From the NCBI RefSeq assembly GCF_014168535.1, contig NZ_CP060007.1, positions 1,922,001-1,986,000 of the forward strand: 64,000 nt of DNA, in the 5' to 3' direction. Position numbers and translations under genes: made by a program. Shown here in pieces: positions 18,001 to 27,275 of the stretch. Each line of letters starts with the position of its first letter. Position 1 is the stretch's first letter. The notes beneath the pieces were generated by a model that ran no database searches, was not told where the DNA came from, and saw nothing but the letters and a program-made list of their open reading frames with translations. This stretch comes from Lacibacter sediminis (GTDB taxonomy: Bacteria; Bacteroidota; Bacteroidia; Chitinophagales; Chitinophagaceae).

Positions 18001-18441
18001 GATCTGAATGTAGATTTTGCAGGAAGCTATGGTAATGAAATTTACAGAGTGTGGGGAACATCAGAACAAAAGAACTCTGTTTACAACTATCCGAAATATT
18101 ATACTCAGGCATGGACAGCAGCCGGCACTTCCAGTACCGTTCCGATCGTAAATCAGAACCACCTTGTAAACAGGGCGCCTTCTACTTACGGTATTGAAGA
18201 TGGAAGTTATTTCAGGGTCAGAAACCTCGGACTGGGATATACATTCGGAAAGTTTCCTAAGGTAACAGGTTTAAAGAATCTGAAGTTAACCTTCAATGTA
18301 CAAAACCTGATGACATGGAAACGTAACTTAGGCTATTCACCTGAATTTGCAGGAGATGCATTTTCTTTCGGAATGGATTTTGGCGGAGCAGGAAGTGCAT
18401 TACCACGTGTTATAACATTTGGACTCAATGCAAATTTTTAA
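15022..18441 (+). CDS. SusC/RagA-type TonB-linked outer-membrane glycan transporter with STN domain
   Basis: A 1139-residue outer-membrane transporter. After a signal sequence (about 1-40) comes an STN (secretin/TonB short N-terminal) domain at about 44-118, which is the signalling module for the FecR/sigma pair. A carboxypeptidase-like domain follows (about 125-205), then the TonB-box/plug with MDEVVVIGYGT at about 205 and RIRGTISVG, then the barrel. The ATG at 15022 is preferred to the TTG 54 bases upstream because it directly precedes the basic signal peptide. SusD follows after 25 bases. Together they import oligosaccharides released at the surface. The STN domain is absent from SusC proteins controlled by hybrid two-component systems, so it fits ECF control. 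Confidence 0.96.
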   Translation: MKKRTSIAKALYALKKPLLIMKLTIMLVVLCTFHASAGLTAQTITLKIQNTEISQVLNSIQKQGDFRFLYNSKLKDLKQKVSVEFENLNIREVMERLFAGTSLTYVQLENNLVAIRSSNPDEKDIRVTGKVTSETGEAISAASVILKGTNNGTVTDGDGNFAITVPENAVLIISAVGYLTTEVSVAGKQQLTVKLVQSTQKMDEVVVIGYGTASRRDLTGSIAKVKGEEIASQPNTNPLASLQSKVAGLNIVNTAIPGSAPDVRIRGTISVGTIRPVYIIDGIFSDNMDFVNPSEIESIEVLKDPSSLAIFGIKGAAGAILVTTKRAKVGQTNINFNTTFGVKNLVDKIQLANGDEFRSLLTFEANNRVADDPASNSLLSFVNNVGGPGMSAFPGNTDWIDAVTRTATFSTTNLSIDGSTDKNRFHFGLGYTYDEGLVKHVKYERLTMNINDEFKINRKWKVGFGIIGSKENLPYNSGALENARRSLPIVPTATKQFYTRNPYGVDSGYYDLYSNTPIIQNSETNPLATLEYNWNKRIDGRYRFVGNTFVDINITKDLNFRSTWYADMSFRNNREYTPLYYLYDPTATGSNQVFLRNSLTAVRQDIINTKAFQQDYIATYKKKFGDHSITATGGFTTYYSSYEQVSGTLSQRTQGVNIIPDEKRFWYLNTGFGDLKSIIPTGQSEYTTVSGLARVLYNYKNKYYLNGSFRRDGASQINREYSKKFQNFWAVGAAWEISKESFMDNQKVFDFLKLKASTGLLGNFTAQGKAYPAYPTFSTTSSAVFGDNLIPVYVPDYLFDPNLKWETVSSSEVGVEADMLNRRLHFEAAYYYKKTNDLIVLLEPSGILPTLTNNGSIENRGFEFVAGWTQQITKDMSFSIGGNLTTYANKVLHLEFAARKTISSSEQTPNQAETGFPIGYFYGLIADGIYQSYADILASPVNTINGGGVKPGDLKYRDLNKDGIINDKDRTMIGNPTPDFTYAINGTFRYKSFDLNVDFAGSYGNEIYRVWGTSEQKNSVYNYPKYYTQAWTAAGTSSTVPIVNQNHLVNRAPSTYGIEDGSYFRVRNLGLGYTFGKFPKVTGLKNLKLTFNVQNLMTWKRNLGYSPEFAGDAFSFGMDFGGAGSALPRVITFGLNANF

Positions 18442-18466
18442 TCTAAACCGAATTAAACTTTTGAAC

Positions 18467-19990
18467 ATGATCAAGATAAAAAAATTAGTAGTTGCTGCAA
18501 TGCTTGCGTTGCCCACTATTACACTTATTACCGGTTGCAAAAAATTTCTCGACAGACAGCCCTTACAGGCAACTGTTGATGATATTAAAGTTGGTGCATT
18601 GGAAGGAAAGGCATTGGGCTTATATGGTGCCATCCGTAACTCTGCTGCACAACCTTATTGTGGAGATGGCTTTCAAAGCATTCCATGGGTGGCTATGAAT
18701 GGTTTCCGTTCAGACGATGCTGAGATCGTTTCAGATCCCGGTGCTTCTGCCTGGCACCAAACGTATGATAATTTCCAATACACAAAAGATGATTGGGGAG
18801 CAGGTTTGTATTGGGATAAGCACTATGTTTTCATTGGTCTTTGTAACGATGCGTTGGATGAAGCTGAGAAAGGTGGTTACACCGATCCCGGTTCAATGAT
18901 CAATATAGCTGAAGCGAGATTCTTTAGAGCATACGCTTACTTTGATCTGGTGAGAACGTTTGGCGATGTGCCTAAAATTGATTTCAAGATCAATACACCA
19001 TCAGATGGTAACATACAAAAATCACCATCTGCACAGATCTACGCATTGATCGATGCTGATCTTACGTTTGCAGCACAGCATCTTCCTTCAGAATGGGAAA
19101 CAAAGTATAAAGGCCGTCTCACAACGTATGCAGCAAAAACACTGCATGCAAAAGCTTTGCTTTACAGACAACAATGGGCATCGGCTTTAGCACTTTGTAA
19201 AGATGTGATCGCTTCAACTAAATACGATTTGTTTACGCCTTACTGGAAAATATGGAAGAAAGAAGGTGAACTGAATGTTGAATCGATCTTCGAAATACAG
19301 GCATCAAAAACAGCTGGTGATGGTAACACATACTGGAGTCGTCTTGGACAATGCCAGGGCGTACGTGGTTCTGGTACCTGGGATCTTGGCTGGGGTTGGA
19401 ATACACCATCTGCAAGTCTTGTAAGTGCATATGAAGCAGGTGATGTTCGTAAAGATGCGACCATTCTTTTCTCAAATCAGTCAGACGGTGGTACTAATAC
19501 CGGTGGATATGGATTAGTGGTTCCCAATCTTACCAATGCTTTGTACTGGAACAAGAAAGTATATAATCAATACAGCGATTACCAGGCTGCAGGTTTGGGT
19601 ACACCAAATAATGAAGCCCAGAACACATGGGTTAACCACAGAGTGTTGCGTTATTCAGATGTATTGTTGATGGCTGCAGAAGCTGCTAATGAAATTGGTG
19701 GTGCTGCTAATCAAAATGATGCAAAGACATGGGTTAACAAGGTTCGTACAAGAGCAGGGTTGCCTGATATAAATTTTGTTGATCAGGCACAGATGCGTGC
19801 AGCAGTGAAGAAAGAAAGAAGATTTGAATTTGCAATGGAGTTTGAACGTTTCTTTGATCTGGTTCGTTGGGGTGATGCAGCTACTGTATTAAGCGCCAAC
19901 GGCTATCAGAATAAGCATCGTTACTTCCCGATTCCGACATCTGCATTGAATTCAAACCCGAATCTTACACAAAATCCTGAATGGCCGTAA
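18467..19990 (+). CDS. SusD/RagB-type surface glycan-binding lipoprotein
   Basis: A 507-residue partner of the SusC above. A lipoprotein signal ends at ITGC (Cys near residue 24), followed by KKFLDRQPL, the usual SusD opening. The N-terminal TPR-like half and the C-terminal RagB/SusD domain are present, with the family ending FPIPTSALNSNPNLTQNP. The ATG at 18467 is chosen because it gives a normal lipoprotein signal; the frame is open further upstream into susC. It forms the lid of the SusC barrel at the cell surface and binds the polysaccharide. Confidence 0.95.
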   Translation: MIKIKKLVVAAMLALPTITLITGCKKFLDRQPLQATVDDIKVGALEGKALGLYGAIRNSAAQPYCGDGFQSIPWVAMNGFRSDDAEIVSDPGASAWHQTYDNFQYTKDDWGAGLYWDKHYVFIGLCNDALDEAEKGGYTDPGSMINIAEARFFRAYAYFDLVRTFGDVPKIDFKINTPSDGNIQKSPSAQIYALIDADLTFAAQHLPSEWETKYKGRLTTYAAKTLHAKALLYRQQWASALALCKDVIASTKYDLFTPYWKIWKKEGELNVESIFEIQASKTAGDGNTYWSRLGQCQGVRGSGTWDLGWGWNTPSASLVSAYEAGDVRKDATILFSNQSDGGTNTGGYGLVVPNLTNALYWNKKVYNQYSDYQAAGLGTPNNEAQNTWVNHRVLRYSDVLLMAAEAANEIGGAANQNDAKTWVNKVRTRAGLPDINFVDQAQMRAAVKKERRFEFAMEFERFFDLVRWGDAATVLSANGYQNKHRYFPIPTSALNSNPNLTQNPEWP

Positions 19991-20024
19991 ACACAGTTTA
20001 TTCATATTTATAAACACAACAATT

Positions 20025-20912
20025 ATGAAAAATGGTATCAAAATAATATTTGCATCGGCTGTATTGATGCTGGCTCTTTTTGGTTGCCAGAAAATGAATA
20101 AGCCACCGTTGGGAGATTATCCGCAGGATAGTAATCCGCCTGATGGTCCCCTGAAATTCTATGCAGCGTTTGATGGCTCAACCACTAATTCACTGATGAA
20201 TGCTGTGGATAGTATTAAAGCAAATTTCCCTTCTGATAACCCACTTGCTTCTGTTGCAGGAGTTAGAGGAAAAGGAATACAAGGTGCTTCCAAGAAGTTT
20301 ATCAAATACCCCTCATTCAACTCATGGGTTGGTAGCAGCAGTAGTTTTTCTATTTCCGTTTGGTTCAAGAAAAACGGACAAACACTGAATAATGCTGGAG
20401 GCAATGGGCCTGAACACATTTTTTCCTTAAGAGGTTCTGACGGAAATTATCATTGGAGTAATGCAGTAATGTTTTTATTTCTTGAGGGCAATAATACTTC
20501 TTGCGCAATAAAATGTATGGTAGTAAGCCCATCAAACGCCGCTGATCCAAACAGTTCTGCTACTGATAAGTGGTTTGAGTGGGCTGGTGGGGAAGCGATT
20601 TCCGGATTAGTGAATGATCAATGGCGTCATATGGTTTTAGTATATGATGCAAATACAAGTGGAATGACGCTTTATATTGATGGCGTGGCAAACTCTAATG
20701 TTAAAACATGGGGAGGACACGGAGCTATTCGTCTTGCTGGTGCAAAAGTGGGTGAATTCAGAGTAGGAAGAGGACCAAGAAATGATGGTGATGGCGATGG
20801 AGAAGGTGGATGGTTACAAAGTTCTTTCAAGGGCCAAATGGATCAATTCAGATTGTACAGCAAAGCGCTCACTGCAGCTGAAGTTCAAACGCTTTTTACC
20901 GGTAAAATGTAA
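20025..20912 (+). CDS. LamG-domain lipoprotein, probable surface glycan-binding protein
   Basis: A 295-residue lipoprotein (signal ending LALFGC, Cys at 21) with a single concanavalin-A-like LamG/laminin_G_3 fold over about residues 45-292. Typical elements are visible: FSISVWFKKNG, QWRHMVLVYDANTSGMTLYIDGV and GQMDQFRLYSKALTAAEV close to the C-terminus. It occupies the position right after SusD that usually encodes the accessory surface glycan-binding protein of a PUL. No catalytic residues of laminarinases (GH16) are evident, so binding rather than hydrolysis is inferred. Confidence 0.85.
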   Translation: MKNGIKIIFASAVLMLALFGCQKMNKPPLGDYPQDSNPPDGPLKFYAAFDGSTTNSLMNAVDSIKANFPSDNPLASVAGVRGKGIQGASKKFIKYPSFNSWVGSSSSFSISVWFKKNGQTLNNAGGNGPEHIFSLRGSDGNYHWSNAVMFLFLEGNNTSCAIKCMVVSPSNAADPNSSATDKWFEWAGGEAISGLVNDQWRHMVLVYDANTSGMTLYIDGVANSNVKTWGGHGAIRLAGAKVGEFRVGRGPRNDGDGDGEGGWLQSSFKGQMDQFRLYSKALTAAEVQTLFTGKM

Positions 20913-20940
20913 TACGTTTCTTAGCAGTTGGGTATTCATA

Positions 20941-20980
20941 AAAAGGGCTGAACAAGTTTTGTTTCAGCCCTTTTATTCTT
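20941..20980 (+). terminator. Terminator-like hairpin inside the PUL
   Basis: A perfect 12-bp stem (AAAAGGGCTGAA with TTCAGCCCTTTT) around a 10-base loop is followed by ATTCTT. It sits between the susC-susD-lamG genes and the VCBS/enzyme genes and would end or reduce transcription there. Confidence 0.8.
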
Positions 20981-21005
20981 GATTGGTTTTAATTTTTCTT
21001 TTCTT

Positions 21006-24000
21006 ATGGTTCATCAGAAACCTTTTTCTCTTGTCTTGCTCGCAGCAGGCTTCTTCGTTATTTCATGTAGTTCTTGTAAAGAGAAAAAAGAAAACCCTTT
21101 ATTCGTAAGTCTTCCTTCATCACAAACAAATATTCAGTTTGTAAATGAGGTGAAGGATAAAGATATGTTCAATATCCTGTATTATTTGTATTTCTATAAC
21201 GGAGGTGGCGTAGCTATCGGCGACCTGAATAATGATGGCTTGCCGGATATTTATTTTACGGCTAATTCTAAAGGAAACAATAAACTCTATTTAAACAAAG
21301 GTAATTTTCAATTCGAGGATATAACCGAAAAAGCAGGCGTTAAAGGAACGGCCGATTGGTGTTCAGGTGTTACCATGGCCGATGTGAATGCTGATGGCTT
21401 GTTAGATATCTACGTTTCTGCATCAAGTCTTCATCATGGATTGAAAGGACAAAATGAACTCTTTATCAATAATGGCAACGGCACATTTACTGAAAGTGCT
21501 GAAAAGTTCGGTTTAAATTTTTCGGGTTTCGGTACACAGGCAGCTTTTTTTGATTACGATCATGATGGTGATCTTGATTGTTATTTGCTCAATCATTCAC
21601 AAAAACCAAACGCAAATATTTTCGATACTTCTGCACGAAGAAAACCAGACATGCTATCAGGCGATCTGCTTTACAGAAATGAACTTTCAACTTCCGGAAA
21701 GTTCAAAGATGTTTCAGCAGAAGCAGGCATTTACCAAAGCAGTCTTGGTTACGGATTAGGCATTGCAGTTGCAGATTTTAATAACGATGGCTGGGAAGAT
21801 ATTTATGTGGGTAATGATTTTCATGAGAATGATTACTACTATCTCAATAACGGCAATGGTACGTTTACCGAAGATGGTGCCGGGCATTTTAAACATTACA
21901 GCCGTTTCAGTATGGGTAATGATGCTGCTGATATTAATAATGATGGGCAACTGGATATTGTAACGGTTGATATGCTTCCTTACGATGAGAAAGTATTGAA
22001 AACATATGGTAGTGATGAGAACCCGGATACGTATAAGTTTAAGCTGATGGGCCATGGTTATCAAAATCAATATTCAAGAAACTGTTTACAGTTGAATAAT
22101 GGAAATGGCAGCAGTTATAGCGAAACTGCTTTACAAAGTGGTATCTCAGCTACTGATTGGAGCTGGAGTCCTTTGTTTGCTGACTTTGATAATGATGGTA
22201 ATAAAGATCTGTTCATTTCTACCGGGATAGTAAAGCGCCCTGTTGATCTGGATTATGTTCGTTTTGTTTCTGATCTCGTGTTGAAAATGGATGTGAACAA
22301 AACGAATAAGTATGATCAGGTAGCAATTGATAAAATGCCTGATGGTGCATCGCATCCTTTTTTCTACAAGGGTGATGGCGGCATAAATTTTAAAGATGTA
22401 AGTAAGGAGTGGGGTACACTGAATATGAAAGGTTATTTCAATGGTGCATCTTACGCTGATTTAAATAACGACGGCAATCTTGATGTAGTGATCAATTGTA
22501 TCAATTCGCCTGCCTTGATCTTAAAGAATCAATCACCTGCTAAATTAACCATTGATATTGCATTTATTGGTAATAACGGCAACACGTATGGTATCGGTTC
22601 GAAAGCATGGGTGTATTCAGGTGGTAAAGTGCAGTATCAGCAACTGATGCTTACAAGAGGCTTTCAATCATCAAGTGATACAAAACTTCATTTTGGGCTG
22701 GATAGTGTAAGATATATCGACAGTATATTGGTGGTTTGGCCCAATCAGAAATACCAGGTGGTCAAGAATATTCCGGCAAGAGGTTTTATGGAAGTAAATC
22801 AATCAGCAGCCGGTGGTAAGTTTGATTATACAGCGTGGTTCCCTGCAAAGCAAAGACAATTTACAGATATCAGTCAGCAGTTGCTGGTGAATTATGCTCA
22901 CCGGGAAAATGATTTTCTTGATTACAATAAACAATATCTCATTCCTCATCAACTTTCAACCAAAGGGCCAAAAGTTGCGGTTGCTGATGTAAACAAAGAT
23001 GGGCTGCAGGATTTTTATGTATGCGGCGCATCCGGTCAGCCTGGTAAGTTAATGGTTCAAACAACCGCAGGAAAATTTACAAATATTGATACAGCAATTT
23101 TTTCTGCAACAAAAATGAGTGAAGAAGTAGATGCTGTTTTTTTTGATGCCGATAACGATGGCAACCAGGATCTGTATGTAGTGAGTGGAGGTAATGAATA
23201 CAAAGATGGCGACAGTTCCTTATCTGATCATTTATACATGAACAATGGTGCCGGGCATTTTACAGTTGCAACGAACAGGATTCCGAACTTGCTGAAGAAC
23301 AAATCCTGTGTAAGTGTTGCTGATATTGATAAAGATGGTGATACAGATCTGTTTGTTGGCGGTTTGGTTGATGCCAGGCAATATGGCAAAGCACAACCTT
23401 CTTACTTGTTGTTGAATGATGGGAAGGGCAATTTCTCAATCGCACCTCCGGCAGTAGTTGATCTAGAGAATACAGGCATGGTTACTGCTGCATCTTTTGC
23501 TGATATGAATAATGATGGCTGGAATGATCTTGTTGTTACAGGTGAGTGGATGCCGGTAAAAGTATTCATCAACAAGAACGGTAAGTTTATTTCAACTGAT
23601 ATTCCTGCATCAACAGGATTATGGCAAACAATTCATACTGCCGATGTAAATGGCGATGGACTCATGGATATACTGGCAGGAAATTGGGGGCATAATTCAA
23701 AACTCTATGCAGGTAAAGATGGACCGCTGAAATTGTATGTAAGAGATTTTGACGGAAATGGTTCCGTTGAGCAGGTCATGGCTTATACGGTAGCTGGTAA
23801 TGAATATACCTTCCTTGCAAAAGATGAATTGGAAAGAGCGTTGCCGGTTCTAAAAAAAGTATATCTGCAATACAGCGAGGTTGCAGGCAAAACGGTACAG
23901 TATATGTTCTACGACCTGTTTAAAGATTATACAGAACTAAAAGCTGAAACATTAAGTTCTTCCGTTTTTTTAAATGATGGTAAAGGGCATTTTACACGAG

Positions 24001-24311
24001 TAGAATTGCCGGAAGAGTTGCAATTGGCTCCTGTTTTTTCGTTTTCTGCAGCACCTGCAACTAAGCCCGGTAGTTTTATAGCAGCCGGTAATTTCTATGG
24101 AACAATTCCATACGAAGGCCGTTACGATGCTTTGTGCCCGGGTATATTTTCATTCGATAAAACAAAAAATAAATTCACTGTCGATAAAAACGTAATAGAT
24201 ATTGATGGCGAAGTGAGAGATATGAAATGGTTGAATTTGCAGGGAAGTAAACCTGTATTGATGGTCGCAAGAAATAACATGCCGTTGAGTTTTTATCAAC
24301 CGGTCAAATAA
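21006..24311 (+). CDS. FG-GAP/VCBS repeat lipoprotein with ASPIC/UnbV domain
   Basis: An 1101-residue lipoprotein (lipobox region FFVISCSSC). About twelve calcium-binding-like D-x-[DN]-x-D-G motifs (DLNNDGLPD, DVNADGLLD, DYDHDGDLD, DFNNDGWED and so on) define FG-GAP/VCBS repeats that build beta-propellers. Seven lie before and five after an ASPIC/UnbV domain at about 515-600 (YGIGSKAWV, LHFGLDS, ILVVWPN). Such proteins are frequent beside SusC/SusD pairs in Bacteroidota and are thought to bind carbohydrate or protein, but no activity has been established. ATG 21006 is chosen over an upstream TTG because it directly precedes the signal peptide. It is the first gene after the internal terminator. 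Confidence 0.9.
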   Translation: MVHQKPFSLVLLAAGFFVISCSSCKEKKENPLFVSLPSSQTNIQFVNEVKDKDMFNILYYLYFYNGGGVAIGDLNNDGLPDIYFTANSKGNNKLYLNKGNFQFEDITEKAGVKGTADWCSGVTMADVNADGLLDIYVSASSLHHGLKGQNELFINNGNGTFTESAEKFGLNFSGFGTQAAFFDYDHDGDLDCYLLNHSQKPNANIFDTSARRKPDMLSGDLLYRNELSTSGKFKDVSAEAGIYQSSLGYGLGIAVADFNNDGWEDIYVGNDFHENDYYYLNNGNGTFTEDGAGHFKHYSRFSMGNDAADINNDGQLDIVTVDMLPYDEKVLKTYGSDENPDTYKFKLMGHGYQNQYSRNCLQLNNGNGSSYSETALQSGISATDWSWSPLFADFDNDGNKDLFISTGIVKRPVDLDYVRFVSDLVLKMDVNKTNKYDQVAIDKMPDGASHPFFYKGDGGINFKDVSKEWGTLNMKGYFNGASYADLNNDGNLDVVINCINSPALILKNQSPAKLTIDIAFIGNNGNTYGIGSKAWVYSGGKVQYQQLMLTRGFQSSSDTKLHFGLDSVRYIDSILVVWPNQKYQVVKNIPARGFMEVNQSAAGGKFDYTAWFPAKQRQFTDISQQLLVNYAHRENDFLDYNKQYLIPHQLSTKGPKVAVADVNKDGLQDFYVCGASGQPGKLMVQTTAGKFTNIDTAIFSATKMSEEVDAVFFDADNDGNQDLYVVSGGNEYKDGDSSLSDHLYMNNGAGHFTVATNRIPNLLKNKSCVSVADIDKDGDTDLFVGGLVDARQYGKAQPSYLLLNDGKGNFSIAPPAVVDLENTGMVTAASFADMNNDGWNDLVVTGEWMPVKVFINKNGKFISTDIPASTGLWQTIHTADVNGDGLMDILAGNWGHNSKLYAGKDGPLKLYVRDFDGNGSVEQVMAYTVAGNEYTFLAKDELERALPVLKKVYLQYSEVAGKTVQYMFYDLFKDYTELKAETLSSSVFLNDGKGHFTRVELPEELQLAPVFSFSAAPATKPGSFIAAGNFYGTIPYEGRYDALCPGIFSFDKTKNKFTVDKNVIDIDGEVRDMKWLNLQGSKPVLMVARNNMPLSFYQPVK

Positions 24312-24339
24312 CTAATGAATCACTAAGAAATTTTTAGAA

Positions 24340-25776
24340 ATGAAAAAGAATCATTTTTTTACTCTTATAGCGCTCAGTACACTTTTTGTTTATGGCGATT
24401 GCAATAAGAAAGACACTGGTGGTCAAACTAATCCACCCGCAACTCCTGTTAATGAAGTTGACTTCTGGCTTACCAAAACAGATCAAACTTCCTTGCTTCA
24501 AAAGCAAACAACGCCTCTGGCGTTCAGCACAACAAACAACGGCTATCTTACCATCGATGTTGATTCAACAGTTAAATATCAAACAGTAGATGGGTTTGGG
24601 TATACACTTACTGGTGGAAGTGCCTACCTGATCAAACGAATGGGAACAACTGAGTCTGCTGCATTGTTAAATGAATTGTTTGGCAGTACCAACAATGCTG
24701 CGAATGTGAGCTATCTGCGTATTAGTATTGGCGCTTCAGATCTCAGTCCTTCTGTTTTTAGTTACAATGATTTACCTGCAGGACAAACAGATCCAACGCT
24801 TGCTAATTTCAGTCTTTCACAGGATACAGTTGATCTTATTCCGGTGTTGAAACAAATACTTGCCATCAATCCTTCCATAAAAATCATGGGTTCTCCGTGG
24901 AGCCCTCCTGTTTGGATGAAAGATAACGGTAGCAGTATTGGCGGAAGTTTATTGCCACAATATTATGCAGTGTATGCACAGTATTTTGTGAAGTACATAC
25001 AGGCGATGAAAGCAAAAGGTATTACCATTGATGCGATTACATTACAGAACGAACCACAGCATGGTGGCAATAATCCAAGCATGGTAATGTCTGCTGCACA
25101 ACAGGCCGATTTTGTAAAGAATCATTTAGGTCCGGCATTTGCGGCGGCGAACATCACTACAAAAATTATTGTGTGGGATCATAATTGTGATAATCCGAAT
25201 TATCCCATCACTGTTTTAAATGATCCGGCTGCAAAAGCATTTATAGATGGTTCAGCTTTTCATTTGTATGCAGGAGATATCAGTGCATTGTCAACTGTTC
25301 GTAATGCGCATCCTGATAAGAATCTTTATTTTACTGAACAATGGACTGGAGCAAACGGAACATTCGGTGGTGATCTTACGTGGCATGTAAAAAATGTGGT
25401 TATAGGTTCTATGCGCAACTGGAGTAAAATTGCATTGGAGTGGAATCTTGCAAATGATCCATCATTCGGTCCGCACACGCCGGGAGGTTGCACTGAATGT
25501 AAAGGAGCGTTAACGATAAGCGGTTCATCGTTCAGCAGAAATGTGGGTTATTACATTATAGCACATGCATCAAGATTTGTTCCGGCAGGATCAATTCGCA
25601 TTGAAAGCAATGTTATTAATGGTGTAAGCAATGTCGCATTTCTCACACCATCAGGTAGGAAGGTGTTGATCGCCGTAAATGATGGAGGTACAACAGCCAT
25701 TTTTAATATCAGGTATAAAGGAAAAGTTGCTGCAACAGGTTTACCTGTAGGGGCAGTTGGGACTTATGTATGGTAA
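24340..25776 (+). CDS. GH30-family glycoside hydrolase, copy 1
   Basis: A 478-residue exported enzyme of glycoside hydrolase family 30 (glucosylceramidase/beta-1,6-glucanase clan). The N-terminus is a signal whose Cys (YGDC, residue 21) could be lipidated, although Asp before the Cys is unusual. The barrel has the GFGYTLTGGSA motif near residue 87, PWSPPVWMKDNG near 190, the acid/base Glu in QNEP (E238) and the nucleophile Glu in FTEQW (E333). A beta-sandwich forms the last 90 residues. Members hydrolyse beta-1,6-, beta-1,3- or other beta-glucosidic bonds depending on subfamily, which cannot be fixed by eye. It lies immediately before a second GH30 with which it shares the motifs but little else. 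Confidence 0.92.
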   Translation: MKKNHFFTLIALSTLFVYGDCNKKDTGGQTNPPATPVNEVDFWLTKTDQTSLLQKQTTPLAFSTTNNGYLTIDVDSTVKYQTVDGFGYTLTGGSAYLIKRMGTTESAALLNELFGSTNNAANVSYLRISIGASDLSPSVFSYNDLPAGQTDPTLANFSLSQDTVDLIPVLKQILAINPSIKIMGSPWSPPVWMKDNGSSIGGSLLPQYYAVYAQYFVKYIQAMKAKGITIDAITLQNEPQHGGNNPSMVMSAAQQADFVKNHLGPAFAAANITTKIIVWDHNCDNPNYPITVLNDPAAKAFIDGSAFHLYAGDISALSTVRNAHPDKNLYFTEQWTGANGTFGGDLTWHVKNVVIGSMRNWSKIALEWNLANDPSFGPHTPGGCTECKGALTISGSSFSRNVGYYIIAHASRFVPAGSIRIESNVINGVSNVAFLTPSGRKVLIAVNDGGTTAIFNIRYKGKVAATGLPVGAVGTYVW

Positions 25777-25796
25777 TACGTTTAAAACAAATAGCG

Positions 25797-27257
25797 ATGA
25801 AGAAAATTTTGTTAGCAGCAGTTGTGCTGCAAATGATCGGATGTGCTGAAAAAAAGAATGCAGAAACAACGAACATATCCTTTTCAACTGAAGGAAAGAA
25901 AGTATTTGCCTATACCACGGCTGATAGCACCAGCTTCAGATTGTCAGCTACTGACACAGCAAGTTTTACAGATTTTGGTCAGCCCTTTGAAACGCAGGTA
26001 TGCGTATTTGTTGATCCTTCAAAAACAGATCAGACGTATATGGGCATTGGCGCTGCCATTACCGATGCATCTGCCGAAACATTAGCAAAGCTGCCTGCCA
26101 ACAAACAAGAGGAATTACTCAAAGCATATTTTGATAAAGAGAATGGCATCGGTTATTCCATTGTGCGTACAAATATCAACAGTTGCGATTTCAGCAGTGA
26201 TATGTACACGTATGTAGCTGATGGCGATAAAGAATTAAAATCATTCAACATTGAACATGACAGGAAGTATAAAATTCCGATGATCAAAGCTGCAATGAAA
26301 GCGGCGGGTGGTTCTGTAACATTCTTTGGTAGTCCTTGGAGCCCACCAGCCTGGATGAAGGATAATAACAACATGCTGCAGGGCGGAAAACTAAAAGCTG
26401 AATTCGCAGGAGCGTGGGCGATGTATTATACAAAATTCATCAAAGCATATGAAGCGGAAGGTATTCCTGTATGGGGTATTTCCGTACAGAATGAACCGAT
26501 GGCAAAACAACGTTGGGAAAGTTGCATTTATACGGCTGAAGAGGAACGTGATTTCCTAAAGAATCACCTTGGGCCAACAATGCACAAAGAAGGATTGCAG
26601 GATAAAAAAATAATTGTGTGGGATCATAACAGGGATCTGATCTATCAACGTGCATCAACTTATTTTAACGATCCGGAAGCATCAAAATATGCGTGGGGTA
26701 TTGGTATGCATTGGTATGAAAACTGGAGTGGTGGTGATCCAATGTTTGAGAATGTGGGATTGGTGCACCAGGCATTTCCGGATAAGAATATTTTATTTAC
26801 AGAAGGTTGTGTTGAACGTTTTGATTCTACAAAATACAACTGGTGGGCTTTGGGTGAACGTTACGGCCGTTCTATGATCAATGATTTTAATAACGGCATG
26901 GTTGGTTTTACTGATTGGAATATTCTGCTTGATGAAACAGGCGGCCCGAATCATGTTGGCAACTTTTGTTTTGCGCCGGTACATGGGCATTCAAAAACAG
27001 GCGAGTTGGTTTATACTAATTCCTATTATTACATCGGTCATTTTTCTAAATTCATTCAGGTTGGTGCCAAGAGGATCATCAGCAGCCCAAGCCGCAGTCA
27101 ATTACTTACAACATCTTTCCTCAATCCTGATGGAAGTGTGGTTGTAGTAGTGATGAATCAGGGAAATATCAATACCGATTTTGTAATATGGATCGATGGA
27201 AAAGCGGCACAGGCCAAAGCATTACCACATTCTATGAACACGTATGTGATCAGGTAA
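25797..27257 (+). CDS. GH30-family glycoside hydrolase, copy 2
   Basis: A 486-residue lipoprotein (signal ending LQMIGC, Cys at 16). The catalytic pair is visible: acid/base Glu in QNEP (E233) and nucleophile Glu in LFTEGC (E336). GIGAAITDASAET near residue 82 and PWSPPAWMKDNNN near 180 match the GH30 core, and a C-terminal beta-sandwich follows. ATG 25797 gives a clean lipoprotein signal; the frame extends 27 bases upstream into the preceding gene, which is rejected as the start. It is clearly diverged from copy 1, so the two probably cleave different bonds or chain lengths of one glucan. Confidence 0.93.
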   Translation: MKKILLAAVVLQMIGCAEKKNAETTNISFSTEGKKVFAYTTADSTSFRLSATDTASFTDFGQPFETQVCVFVDPSKTDQTYMGIGAAITDASAETLAKLPANKQEELLKAYFDKENGIGYSIVRTNINSCDFSSDMYTYVADGDKELKSFNIEHDRKYKIPMIKAAMKAAGGSVTFFGSPWSPPAWMKDNNNMLQGGKLKAEFAGAWAMYYTKFIKAYEAEGIPVWGISVQNEPMAKQRWESCIYTAEEERDFLKNHLGPTMHKEGLQDKKIIVWDHNRDLIYQRASTYFNDPEASKYAWGIGMHWYENWSGGDPMFENVGLVHQAFPDKNILFTEGCVERFDSTKYNWWALGERYGRSMINDFNNGMVGFTDWNILLDETGGPNHVGNFCFAPVHGHSKTGELVYTNSYYYIGHFSKFIQVGAKRIISSPSRSQLLTTSFLNPDGSVVVVVMNQGNINTDFVIWIDGKAAQAKALPHSMNTYVIR

Positions 27258-27275
27258 CAACTGATCGGTAAGATT

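Noticed and set aside
20979-21005. TTG start for the VCBS/ASPIC gene
   Set aside because: It adds nine residues before the signal peptide and overlaps the terminator tail. ATG 21006 is the better start.
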